Source: Helicoverpa zea (taxonomy: Eukaryota; Arthropoda; Insecta; Lepidoptera; Noctuidae). From it: DNA of 64,000 bases. Below are positions 10,681-22,700 of the stretch, piece by piece. Every line of letters starts with the position of its first letter. The first letter of the stretch is position 1. Where the stretch lies: positions 2,859,501 through 2,923,500 of the forward strand of contig NC_061452.1 of NCBI RefSeq assembly GCF_022581195.2. Direction: 5' to 3'. Made by a program: the position numbers and the translations under genes. Below the pieces are notes generated by a model that was not told the origin of the DNA, did not search any database, and worked only from the letters and a program-made list of their open reading frames with translations.

Positions 10681-12106
10681 TTTAGTATAAAATGCTTTTT
10701 GTGATATGTTTCTTAAGAAATGAACAGATAGCCAATTATTGTTATGATTTAAGCAGGAAAGTGCTGTAGATGCTAGGAAATCTCGGTGCAGGCAAGTTTA
10801 TTTAATAAAATGTCAGTGGGATGAAAACACGCTATTTAAACGCTCAGACTCATAGATCTTCGGAGGTCTACGGAGTTTCCCAAGAGACGAGGTTGTTTGA
10901 AAATAAATCAGTGATTACGAGACCTTAAGACCTCGTGCTCACAGTCTATGCGCTATTTTCTGTATTTTGTAGAATTTCAAGATTTTAAAAAATGTTAAAG
11001 TCCGAAAGGAGACGACTTGTGATCGGCACTGCTTACTTTAAATTGGTTTTGTCGCAGCCCAATGTACTGATACTCCTCTAAATAGTGTTTAATTATGAAA
11101 AAGCGATATTTTAAAACACGTGGGTATAATACCTAAACAGAAGAACGCTTTACACTAAAATACCGAAACTCTTAACATTGCCATCAATCATCAGTATAGC
11201 CCATTTAGAGCAGGTGAAAATTGTATCAAATACGCATAGTTTTTCAAAAATGTTTTGATCTAACAAAAAGGTACATTAATTAAGACTGCATTATCAGTTT
11301 TCTGAAAATCACTTCAAAAACTTTTCAAAACACCGACGAACTTTCTGCCAGCAATTAGTCCAAAACAAGGTTTAACCAATTTCTTAGCAATTGTACAAAA
11401 TTCAAATTTAGAATACACTCTCACGCATGCTTGGCTAACCCTTTTGATGCTAGAAACATACTACAATCATTAAAACCCTTTGAAATACACGTAAAGTCCT
11501 TAAAACTAAGATTTCGCATAGGTGCCCGCTTTTTTTGCAAAAGAGTGTATTTCCAAAATAATTATTAAAATTATTGAAATAGATACTAACGTGTTAACAT
11601 ACATTATTAAGGTCAAGCAAGTACTGTCCCAAAAGTAGCTGAACAACATAAGCGTCAAAAGTACATTAACACACGGCAACATTAAAAATATACTTTGTTG
11701 ACCTAATTTTGTATTTACTGCTGTTTAGTGACTTTTGATACAATGATGTTCAGCGACATTTGGATTGATGGTGTACAGCGACTTTAGGAATACTAGTGCA
11801 CAGATACTTTTGAAATACTCGTGTTTAACGACTTTTGTAAGTTTCTGGTGTACAGTCTATTTTGTTTCCTAGTTGCGACTATAACTTATGGCATTTTATT
11901 GTGAACAGGTGTTTTGTCATGTTGATTCTGTTCATCGACTTTTGGTGCTGACTGTACCTATAGCCACTCTTTGCATAATAAAAATTCTTTAGCTCAATTA
12001 TGGAGCCTGATATTCTTAATATGGTCTGAGTAATGGTCTTAATATGGTGAGTGAGCTTCACAGGTGAGGACAAATCTTCTTCCTAAAAATAAAACAAAGT
12101 TTTCTA

Positions 12107-12785
12107 AAGGAGATGGCCAAATTTTCATAGAAAAAAAAACCCAGAATCGACAGCAATGAAATGGTTACCAATAGGTTCTTTATGATAGACCTTTGATGGT
12201 GCCAAAAAATCCAGACTGAAATCCATGGGGTATAGGAGCTATTTCATATTATCGCAAAAACAGATTATGTTGAATATATGTTGATTTTAAAGATTATTAA
12301 CATCAAGGGACATAAAAAAGCAAAGTAAACTAACATTATACAAGCCACTAGTAATAACCCCATAGTTTCAGAGTTGGCCTGGTGATTAAAAGGTCTTGTA
12401 TTTAACCACTCCAGATACGATTAAGCACCGACCTTACCTACTTGGAGAGGTTTCGCAGTTCCATGCAACCTTCACAACTGGCTATGAAATGTTTTTGGAG
12501 AAATTGTCTTTGAAAATCGCGCCATGTGACATTGTCAAATATAACAAATGACTTAGCAATGTAAAACGGTCCAATCACGAGTCTGCATTCAACTTCTAAC
12601 GAACATCAAACAGTAAAAGTAAACTTTTTTGTGAACTAAAATCTTGATCGAAAAAACGTTATAAAAAGAGAACCCCATGGTTTTTAGATGATTTGAAATA
12701 CTTTTTAAAATCCACAAATTATACTGAATCCAATCATACATATGAAGTTCCTGTCGACTCTGGGTGTTTTTTTGGCCATCTCCTT
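12107..12785. mobile_element. TA-flanked MITE, copy in duplication unit 2
   Basis: This is the same MITE as at 8230-8908, carried along by the tandem duplication rather than inserted independently. Confidence 0.7.
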
Positions 12786-13341
12786 TAAATTAGGCTATTT
12801 CTTTGAATACAAGGCCGGCCGCGTGGGATAGAGATAAAAACTAAAACCTACATGGTTAATAGAACCGGCCAGTGATTCACGTTGGTTAAAATTAGGGAAA
12901 GGAAAAAAACCGGACGCAGCTTTTTTAGTTATGGTACCCGAGTTATGCTGTATTTCGTAACTTGTAAATAATTGATTTTGTGTGTAACTTTTGCTGTATT
13001 ATGATTATTATCTTTAATCAATAAAATGCTTAGTGTATTTTTTTAGGGTAATTTAATTTGTATTACGGTGTAAGAGCTCAATGTATCTATAGGAAATTAC
13101 CTCTGTATAAAATGGTTTACTATGATAATGTTATAATCTAAAGCACTTCCTTGTATCAACAAGTTTTATAAACGACCTAATACTTGACCTGGCTTTTGTT
13201 ATTTTAGTGTCAATTTGCAATCATTAAAACTGAATATTGTATAATCGTGCATTATTCACTTATTTTTCATTATAAGACTAAATAATTCGTAGACGTCGCA
13301 AAAATAATATTAGCCAGGCCTAAATTCAAGTGTTTTACATT

Positions 13342-13351
13342 TTTATTTATT
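13342..13351 (-). terminator. Overlapping poly(A) signals of the ABCG gene
   Basis: Two overlapping AATAAA on the minus strand lie about 190 bases beyond the stop at 13542. The duplicate exon has the same pair near 9465-9474. Confidence 0.5.
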
Positions 13352-13541
13352 TTATTTTGTAGTAATAATTTGTACTGTTATATGGTAATATATGGTAAGC
13401 GAGTTGTCTATAATAAGCGTGGTACAAAACTATATTTTTATACAAACCCTTTGAAGAAATCATTTATCCATCTCGAATGCAAGATTAGAATTAAACGAAA
13501 AAGGTGGTAACTATAACTTTAATTTTAAATAAAACCTTATT

Positions 13542-13723
13542 TCAATAAGCATAGCCTTTCTTTTCTTCTCTCTTCAATCCTAAGTACCCGATTAGACACC
13601 AGAACATTGTTATGAAGGCAAAACCTATAGAATCTTGGAATATGAAATCATTGACGTAACCATTTTCTAAGAGCACTCCTGCGCCGTCTTTTATGCAAGT
13701 TGAAGTTTCATTTGATGGACAAT
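13542..13723 (-). CDS. ABCG exon 12 (terminal, proximal copy)
   Basis: It begins two bases into an Asp codon split with the exon at 15047-15253. It encodes the end of the last extracellular loop (two Cys), the final helix (SIGFAFITMFWCLIGYLGL) and a basic tail ending GYAY. It is duplicated at 9665-9846. Confidence 0.9.
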
Positions 13724-16700
13724 CTGAAACACAAGAACTAGGTTAGTACATATAATTTTTTTATTGCAATGTTTTAGCGTATAATTTTGATTGTATTACT
13801 CTGATCTGTCATTTAAATATTTTTCAGTGAACATAGTTTTGAATATTTTTCAGTGAAGTGTTCTGGTAGATATTTCTTATTGTGTTTAGTTAGCTGGCTT
13901 AAAACAAAAAGTGAAGTTGAGGATGCCAAACACCAAGTGCATTATGCATTCGCGAAGAAAATGGTGACAAAGAAAAACGTACACGTTTTGAATAAAGCCT
14001 AAAGAAGAAAAATATTTTTTTGAATCGAAATAGAATTCAAATATTAGTTCTACGAACCTATTTCAGAAAAGCACAAAACTAGTTTACATAATAGGCTTCA
14101 TCTCTATTATGCTAATTCAGTACCTAACGCACTAGTCTTAGAAAAATATATTATAGTAAATCAAATTCTTTGTAATCATTTTAATAGCTTGTTGTAGGCA
14201 TCCGTTTGTGGCATGGGAAAATATTGAATTATGATATTTAATGTTTGGTGTTTATTATGATTTATATGTAGTTATTATTTATAGCTAACTGAACATGATA
14301 GACCATGGTCTTTTACGTGTATATGTACTTATTCTAATACTACACTACACTAAACTCTTTCCGGTCGTTCGGATTGCCGTCCCATCGGGTTATGAGAGTG
14401 AAGGAATAGGTAGTCCACCATTGTCTGCGCAAATGCTTGTGCACTATAATATGTCCTGCGCAGCTGGCTGATGTCGTTAAGTGAGAACAGCCGCCGTGGC
14501 CGAAATCGGCCGAAGACGCCATTACACTAAACAGTGACCCACAGTTTAGTATACTAAACTGTGGGTCTTCTATTCATCATCCCACTGTTTAGTGTAATGT
14601 TTAGTGTAAGCATTTTATAAAATGCTTTTTGTGATATAAAAGGTTCATATAATTTATTACGGCCAGTTGTATCTCTTACCATTAATCTTAGTTCTAAGAA
14701 GCGCTTCAATGGAGACAAAGTTGAAGATTGGAATTGTACGGTTTATTTTTAATAAAATAGCCGCTTTGTGCTCTAAAGTTGATTAAAAGAGGTGAAGGAC
14801 AAGTCATGTTAATAGATCTCCAACATGGAAGTAATAAAAATTCAGTTGTTTATTTTGTAACATCAAATGCAGTACAAAATAAAACTACAGTCGCATACGT
14901 ACTTTAAAATTAAAAGAAAATGCGACATTGATTAGCTTAGGCTCCTTCTTTAACTTCAGTTTCCAATATTCTATCTATCTTTTGATTTATTTAATAGAGA
15001 TAGAATATTGGGAATTGCCCTGAATCTTAAACTGTTAGTTACTCACCAATAAAGTCAATCTGCCTCCAATAAATATTGCTGATCGAATCCATAGCATAGT
15101 AGAAGTGCGATATGTACTTCACAGGATAGATCCAAGGTGGTAAGGATGATAGCCTCAGGAATGCTCCTGACATGAGCAGCAGTGGCAGGTCTACGCAAGG
15201 CATCACGTCGCCTATGATGCCCGTGGAAGTGAAGAGGGCTGCCATGCCAAGACCTGAGAGAAATTCGTTGAAGTTTAGTTTTCAGTAGAAAAATTACAGT
15301 CTTAAGGACTGAAACAGGTTTGACTGTTAGTTAAGCTTACCTACGAACCTACATTGTCTTTTTCTGTAATTATAAGAGCGACGTGAGAGCCGATTCAAAA
15401 AAATAGAAGCTGCTATGGATGACTAGAAAGACATGGTTTTCGGAAACCGAGCTTTTGGAATAAAAAATAAGTTGTTGCACCTAATGCACTGGTCATCTGC
15501 AACTCCTAGATGCATGAAAGCTCCTTCAGTAAATATTTTAAAAATAATGCTGCCGTTAATTACTTTTTATCATATGGTCAAGTCTAAAAGGTTAATGCCC
15601 GATTGAGGCCAAGGGATTATAATAACATGTATCTAGTACGCGAAAGAAAAAAATCGTGCGTCAGGTGAAATGTAAAAAAAAGTTATGGGCCTCAAGATGT
15701 CAGTTGTCACTTCAAGTTAAACCAGTCATTGATCTTATGGTGTTTAGCACACCATACAAACCAGTAGGCGTATAGAATATAGTAGTAGGTGTAACCAAAC
15801 TACGTTGTACCTACTATTTGCCTATTTGCATAAGACCTCTATAGTGATGTTCAATTAAGGGAACTGGGTCGTATTGTTACTGCAATGCATTGTTCATTCA
15901 TAGTCAGTTAAGTGCATCTTACAAATCGAAGATACACCCATTATACGTCCATTTTTACCCGATTTTGAGACGATGGGGGTTTAGGTACATATTCATCATC
16001 ATATGCATAGCTTTTTCCCAACTATATTGGTGTCGGCTTCCAGTCTAACCGGATGCAGCTGAATGAGGAGCGACAAGGAGTTTAAAAATATAATCAGGGC
16101 ATTAATAACATTAACTTACCGTAGGCAACAGCAGGTACAGAGCTAAGAATCAAAAGGACGGTGAACTCCGTAGCTGTCAAAATGTAGTTCGGAAGATCTA
16201 CTGCTAAAGTAGAAATGGAGACCAACGTGATTGGCCATATTATACAGCGAGGCACCTGTGGAATAATATGAATAAGAAGTAAGTAAGTGACATGGTAACT
16301 GCAAAAGATTGACAAGTTCAGTCAGACAGTAAATATTTTGCCTCTGGCGATCAACTCAAACGAGTATTTGAATTTAAATTGAGGTACCCAGCAAATATCT
16401 TAGACACGCTAGTTGCTGTTTTTACTTCTTCAGCAAACAGCTACTCTATATTGGTACCTACACTACAGTGCAATATCTTTTTTCTGAAGGTGACCTGGTA
16501 TTTAGGATATCGAAAAAGATTCTAGGCGTTAGTAAGAGGTCCTTGGTACATCTCAGCTATTTCAGACTTATAATATCAGAGGTTGCACGTAATAGGTACC
16601 TACCTTATGATAATGTTACTACCTACACTACTAACTCTATTTAGACCATGCTTCTCGTTAAAAAGAACGCAAAGGTACACTTAAAGCCAAAATACTTACA

Positions 16701-19700
16701 AAACTCAGTAACCTAGACACAAAATAAGCCGAACACTTATAAACCCCGGCTTCTCTCTTGAACAAGGATATTTCGTACTCGAACGCATAGAGGGCGCTGT
16801 AGGAGACCCCGAAGGACACCTCGCTGGTGATCAGCCAGAGGAAGCCGCGCATCGCTTGGACTCCCAGCTGGGTGGTACCTGACGCTCCTCCGTAGGCTAC
16901 GCAGAGGACTAGGGATGTCGCTACCTATGGAGTTTACAAATTTTGCATTAGAGCCACTGACACCTATTGTTCGGGGAATTTGACGAGATAACAAAAAGGT
17001 AATTGATGAATATTTTGGTATCTATATTTTGTTTTAGAAAGAAACACCACACTATGAGTTTTAACTATTGAAGCTTTACATTTGAATTTATGCGCAACAG
17101 AAAAGAATATGAATTGCAAACGCTAAAAGAAACTGTACCTAATTTATAGATTATGTACTTAAAAAGTTTGAAATCGCTGCCTTGAGCAAACCTGGTGATT
17201 AACACTCATTCGTTCTTTGTATGAGGAAGCCACAAAATATTCTTAAAAGTACCTACATGATTTGTGTGCAGAATCAAAACAACAGACAGCTATGCATATT
17301 TTAAAGAAGATAATTTAACATTTTATCTATTTTTAATTAATTAATTAAATAGTTTCTATGCTAAACAGGTGCAAAGTTCTTGTTTTGTCTAGTAAATTCG
17401 ATGTGTAACTGTAAGACCTTGAACCTAGCTTTTTATTATATTTATATTTAACTACGCTAGACAACTTACCACGGATATAACCAGCTGTATTAGTTGGTTC
17501 TTTATTTCTCTCTTCAGTGACAGAGACAGCCTCCATAACAATAAATAAACCTGTTTAAACCAATTCCTTTGGATGCTGTAATATATAAGATAAAATTAAA
17601 ATAAATTTAAAAAAAGTTCGTGAAGAAGATTGAGAAGTTAATGGTTTCTTAATATTTTTTCTGACGATTTTAATGAAAATTATTTTGTTTAGTGTGAAAC
17701 ATAAAATACTTGTTCTTGTAAAGCGTAGCTAAAGTAAATTTATTTTGTTTATAGTGACTTTTATTCGAAATCTTTCCTGAATTTGACTTTGACTGTCACT
17801 TAAAAGACATGCGACATTAAAAAATAAGGTAGTTTGAAGGTATATCTCAGAAGTTAATACATGCACATTTTAAGCGGCATTTAATTAAATTTTAAGTAAT
17901 GTGAAACATCAAAGTTGATAAGCAAGATGGATCTTACTATAAGAGGATGTTCTAATGTATCAAAAAGCCAGAAATATTATATCATTTACATACGAAACAG
18001 GTGTGGAAATATCTCGATCGGTATGTATTCCAAAAGAATTTTAGTACTAATTTAGAATTCTGGAATTCAGTCCAAGGTAATAACTTAGTCTTGCTAGACT
18101 GATATTGTATCTAACACATTGAATATTATTTACGTGTAGGTATGTAAGTATGCGATTTCACTGCTGTTTTACTTAACATCGTCCAGTTTTTTTGTTATTT
18201 CATGAAGTAAAGTATATGAAACCTAAGTTTGTTCTAAAAGTCGCAACTTTACCATTAACGTACCTATTAGCATTTAAATATCTAACAAACGCTTTAACCG
18301 ATCATCAACATTGTCTATGGTTTGACCATAAATAAGAAGGCCCACATACAAAACCTTCATACACATATGACCTTTATGGAAACAAAATCTCAATCGGCCC
18401 ATCTTTATAGCTCAAGATACTTACGGTCTATTATAGTTATGTACCAAATCGGGTCGTGATGGGGTGTCTACGTCAACTGCCAACCGGTTTTGGGATAATT
18501 CTACCAGTTTTTCAACGTTCATGTTGGAGTTTGACACCGCTCTTATGTAGAATTCTGCCGGATTGTAGTTTAGCGGACACCGAAGGCCTATGCTGGAAAT
18601 GAGACTTTTATCAGTAAGTTTTAAACTGTAACAAATTGAATTTTAAAATCCTGTCAATTTCAAAACAACGCAGTGCATTAATTTATTTTTTTTTAATTAA
18701 AAGATAAAAGCGACTAAAAATATGTAGAAGATACGTAATTTGTCTATTATTTATATCTTTAAATTGACATGCAGCTCAATAATTCCATTAATTTTATTGG
18801 ACACTCCTATTTGATATTTAGATTTTTATAAATAAGAACAACGGGCTAATTATACTTGTGTTCTTTATGCTGATCATAAACATTGGACTGATTAATTTAC
18901 GACCAACATCGCACCAGGAGCTCGGTAATTATCATGTTTTACAAATAATATTATAATATAAATGCATTAAAATTTCCACAAGTGTCTTTCCTTATATTCT
19001 TAAAAGCTATGTTTTTGCAATAAATTCGTCGTGAATTTGCATGCAGACAAGTAAACAATGGATTTGTAGACTAACTATTGAACGTCTAATGGTCGAAACG
19101 ATCGTAATTCTTATAAAGTGAAGTTTAATTTTGATTTTATGGAAAACTATAAATGTTAGCATTCCGCAAACGTTGTTGTTGTCCGGTTTAAACTTTGACT
19201 AGTTTTTAAAGCTTCAAATTGTGTATATTCAGACTTTTTATTATGCTTATAATTCGATGAAGACAAAGTCATTACTTAATTTCGTTGTCATTTCAAGTTA
19301 CACGGTTGAGTCAAAATAAGAGCCTTAACTTTCCTAAACCAAATAAAATTAAGCCCATAGATATTTATTGTTGTAAACTTATAATAAATGCGTATGTGAA
19401 CAACAATAATGTCTAAATAACAACCGAATCCAAACTAATAATGACATAACGTAATAAAGATGAAATATAACAATCTGGTCCATTATCTGTCTCAGGAATG
19501 ACGAAACAAATTTTTGTATAATTTATTTGATAATTCTGGCCTTTTCGGATCGGTAGGCGGTTATAACCAGAATTCCTTTAATGGTAGTCGCTTTTTTTAC
19601 AATTTATTTAATATTCATGAGCGAAAAAGACAATTTTTAGTGCGGTAAATTAGTTACCTATTTTTATTTTTTTAGTTATCTGACAATTTTGCTATCACGA

Positions 19701-22700
19701 TTTCTTAGGAGTGTCTAGTTATGTATTTGAAATTCTTAGAATGAGTAGTCATCAAAGTGGGGTCAACTTTTAATATGTAAATCTAGTACGATATTTCACC
19801 TATTCATAACTTTGTTGTGCAATATTTGTTATTTCCCTAAATCACCTCGAACTTGGACTAGCTTTTCACTTAACAGTACCTAAATGCTGTTTATTACCTT
19901 TTATTCACTTGGCACAATAGTACCTCAATGTTAATATGGGCAAAAAGTAGTTTAAGCAATGAACTTTCGATTATAATTATGCTGCTTATGTCACCGTTAA
20001 TATATTATAAGCAATCAAATTCTAAACACATACAAGAAACCAAGCTGACCAAAACATACCTCTCAAACGCATTACTACACTCATCCTGGGTCCCATGGAA
20101 CAGCAGTCTTCCCTCAGCCATCAGTAACACAGAGCTGAACTCCTTAAACAGGTCACAGGAGGGCTGGTGCACGGAACAAATGACGATCCTGCCGGTGGTC
20201 GACAGCTTCTTCAGAACGGCTACCACGAGGAGTGCGTTGTAACTGTCAAGGCCAGTTGTGGGCTCATCGCAGATTAAGATTTGAGGGTCTGATAGAAGCT
20301 GGAATTGAAGAGGCTTTTAGTAATGTATCTTGGAAAATCAGGTGATATCTTAGCAGGTAATTGGCGCCTCGTTTTACACCTTGTTTAAATGAATAAAACA
20401 AATGATGGAGCATCCTTTGAAGATACAAAACTATAGGTGGGTATCAAATATATGGCCTTTTTCATCACGTTATTTCTTACAATCAGGTAGATTTGTTCAT
20501 ATTATTGAATGATGCTCCGAACGAAAGTTTAATTAATATGCAACTAACACAGTAAATTATATTCTGAATTTTACAGAACAATTTTCGTTTCTTATAATTT
20601 TCTTACCGTGGTGGCCAGTGAAAGCAGTCTCCTTTCACCTCCTGACAGTCCACCAACAGGAGTGTTGACATGAGGCTTCAACTTGAACTCCTCCACCAAA
20701 CCATACAGCCTTGCTTTGTTCCGTAAGTCCTTACAACTGCCTATTTTCATTTCTGTCTGAAAATCATTTTAATCTCACAAATAATCAGGTTTTTCTGTTA
20801 AAATTTTCGCAAAACTAGGACATCGATAAACTGCATCAATTTCAGATTCATTAGTCAATGTTACCATTACCATTATCTAGCTTAGATTACACTTATTCGC
20901 AATATATTCTGAATGTACCTACAAAAATGTACAAATTGACAGCCAAGTAGGCAGTAAAGTTATAATATTTTTACTAAGTGACAAGACATTTTATCTGGAT
21001 ATAATATTTTGGTGAGTGCTATATTTTCAGTGACTTCATGGTGATCAAAACGTACGAACAAGTGTTTATTAGTGAAATCACCTTTTTGTCAAAATCAGTT
21101 TACAAAAATGCCCAAAAGCGCTGAAATCGCGCTGAAATCGTACCCACCAATCATTTCGTCACAAAAACCGGCTTCCACCCTAACATTACCACTAACGGAT
21201 GCCGGAGTTGCTCTACTGAAACATATATTCAGTGCGTGGGAGAAGTCACAGAATGCTATCGGGGTGTTCTGTGATCTTTCCAAGGCGTTCGACTGCGTCC
21301 AACATGAAACGCTTACCCAGAAGCTAAAGTACTATGGTATTAGAGACAGCGCACTTAGTGTTATTAGCTCATATTTAAGCGGTAGAATGCAATGTGTTGA
21401 CGTTAATGGTGTCAAATCTTCCAATCTACCCGTTCGTTTGGGCGTACCGCAAGGGTCGATTTTAGGTCCATTTTTGTTTCTTGTATACATTAATGACTTG
21501 CCATATTATTTAAAATCATTGTGTGATGTAGTATTGTTTGCTGATGACACGTCTCTAATTTTTAAAGTTGATAGGAATAGAGTAGATTTTGATGACGTGA
21601 ATTCTTGTCTTTCACTAGTAACGCAATGGTTTACAGCCAATAATTTAGTTTTGAATACGAAGAAAACAAAATGTATTAAATTTGCTTTGCCCAATGTAAA
21701 AAATCTCGGTCCCGGTGTAATTTTGAACAATGAGGAACTTGAAACGGTACATGCTACGACTTTTCTAGGGATAACAGTAGACTCCAAAATTCAATGGGGT
21801 GAGCATATAACTGGCATCACGGGTAAATTAAGCTCTGCTGCGTACGCTGTCAGGAAAGTAAGAGCTCTCACCGATGTAGCCACGGCGCGTTTAGTGTACT
21901 TTAGCTATTTTCACTGCATCATGTCCTACGGAATTCTTATGTGGGGCAATGCTGCCGATATCGAGAATGTTTTCGTACTACAGAAGCGCGCTGTCCGTGC
22001 TATATACAAACTTGGTGCTAGAGTCTCCCTTAAGGAAAGGTTTAAGGATATTGGTATTCTGACTGTGGCGTCTCAATACATTTATGCCAATATAATATAC
22101 GTAAGGCAAAACCTAGATTCATATAGTAAAAACAGCGACGTACATCATTTTAATACTAGAAATAAACACAAGTTAACCGCACCTAATTATCGTTTACATA
22201 AGGTACACGGTTCATTTGTGGGGCTTTGTGTACGCATTTATAACAGAATTCCGGTTCATCTGTTGGAATTAACGGACAGTTCTTTTAAAAATAAAATTAA
22301 AGACATTCTTGTTAAAAAGGCATATTATAATGTTAATGATTATTTCACAGATAAACGCAGATGGCAGCTCTGAAGTGGAACAAAAGTGCTTTATTTTATT
22401 TTGTATTATTCGGTGTTTTAAATTAATAATAAATAAAATTGAATTGTATAACTGTAAAATAAATTAATAATAATTAAATTGTAATAGACAGCTGTGTTGC
22501 TGGGAAGTTTGTTCTTCACCGCTTCTTCTTTCCAGCCATAACACTAGGAAGTGGTGAAAGGGGGGCGTTTTGGGGGTGCTGTCATTCTTGTAAAATGTTG
22601 ACGTTAAAAAGTGCTAATCGTATTAGCCTATTTTAATAAATGATTTTGACTTTGACTTTGACTTTGACATTTCCCTCATTTCAAATATCCCGACATTCAA

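Larger units (their letters stand above)
6829..10705. repeat. Tandem duplication, copy 1 (3877 bp)
   Basis: This block is repeated head-to-tail starting at 10706, with almost no differences over most of its length. It contains the right arm of the foldback element, a 679-bp MITE, a copy of the last ABCG exon with its 3' UTR, and an interspersed repeat. Near-identity implies a recent event or ongoing conversion. A wrong join in assembly is the alternative explanation. Confidence 0.9.
10706..14636. repeat. Tandem duplication, copy 2
   Basis: The second copy of the unit begins with ATGTTTCTTAAG immediately after GCTTTTTGTGAT. It matches copy 1 until about 14520. Its last 115 bases are rearranged by an inverted insertion before returning to the common end GCTTTTTGTGAT at 14635. 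Confidence 0.9.

Noticed and set aside
17345..17536. 63-codon minus-strand frame starting MEAVSVTEE
   Set aside because: Overlaps ABCG exon 8 but is out of phase with both flanking exons; the exon 8 frame gives a continuous ABCG protein.
21072..21189. Start of the LINE ORF at the ATG at 21072
   Set aside because: The 5' codons do not resemble any RT segment; they are flanking sequence read through after 5' truncation.
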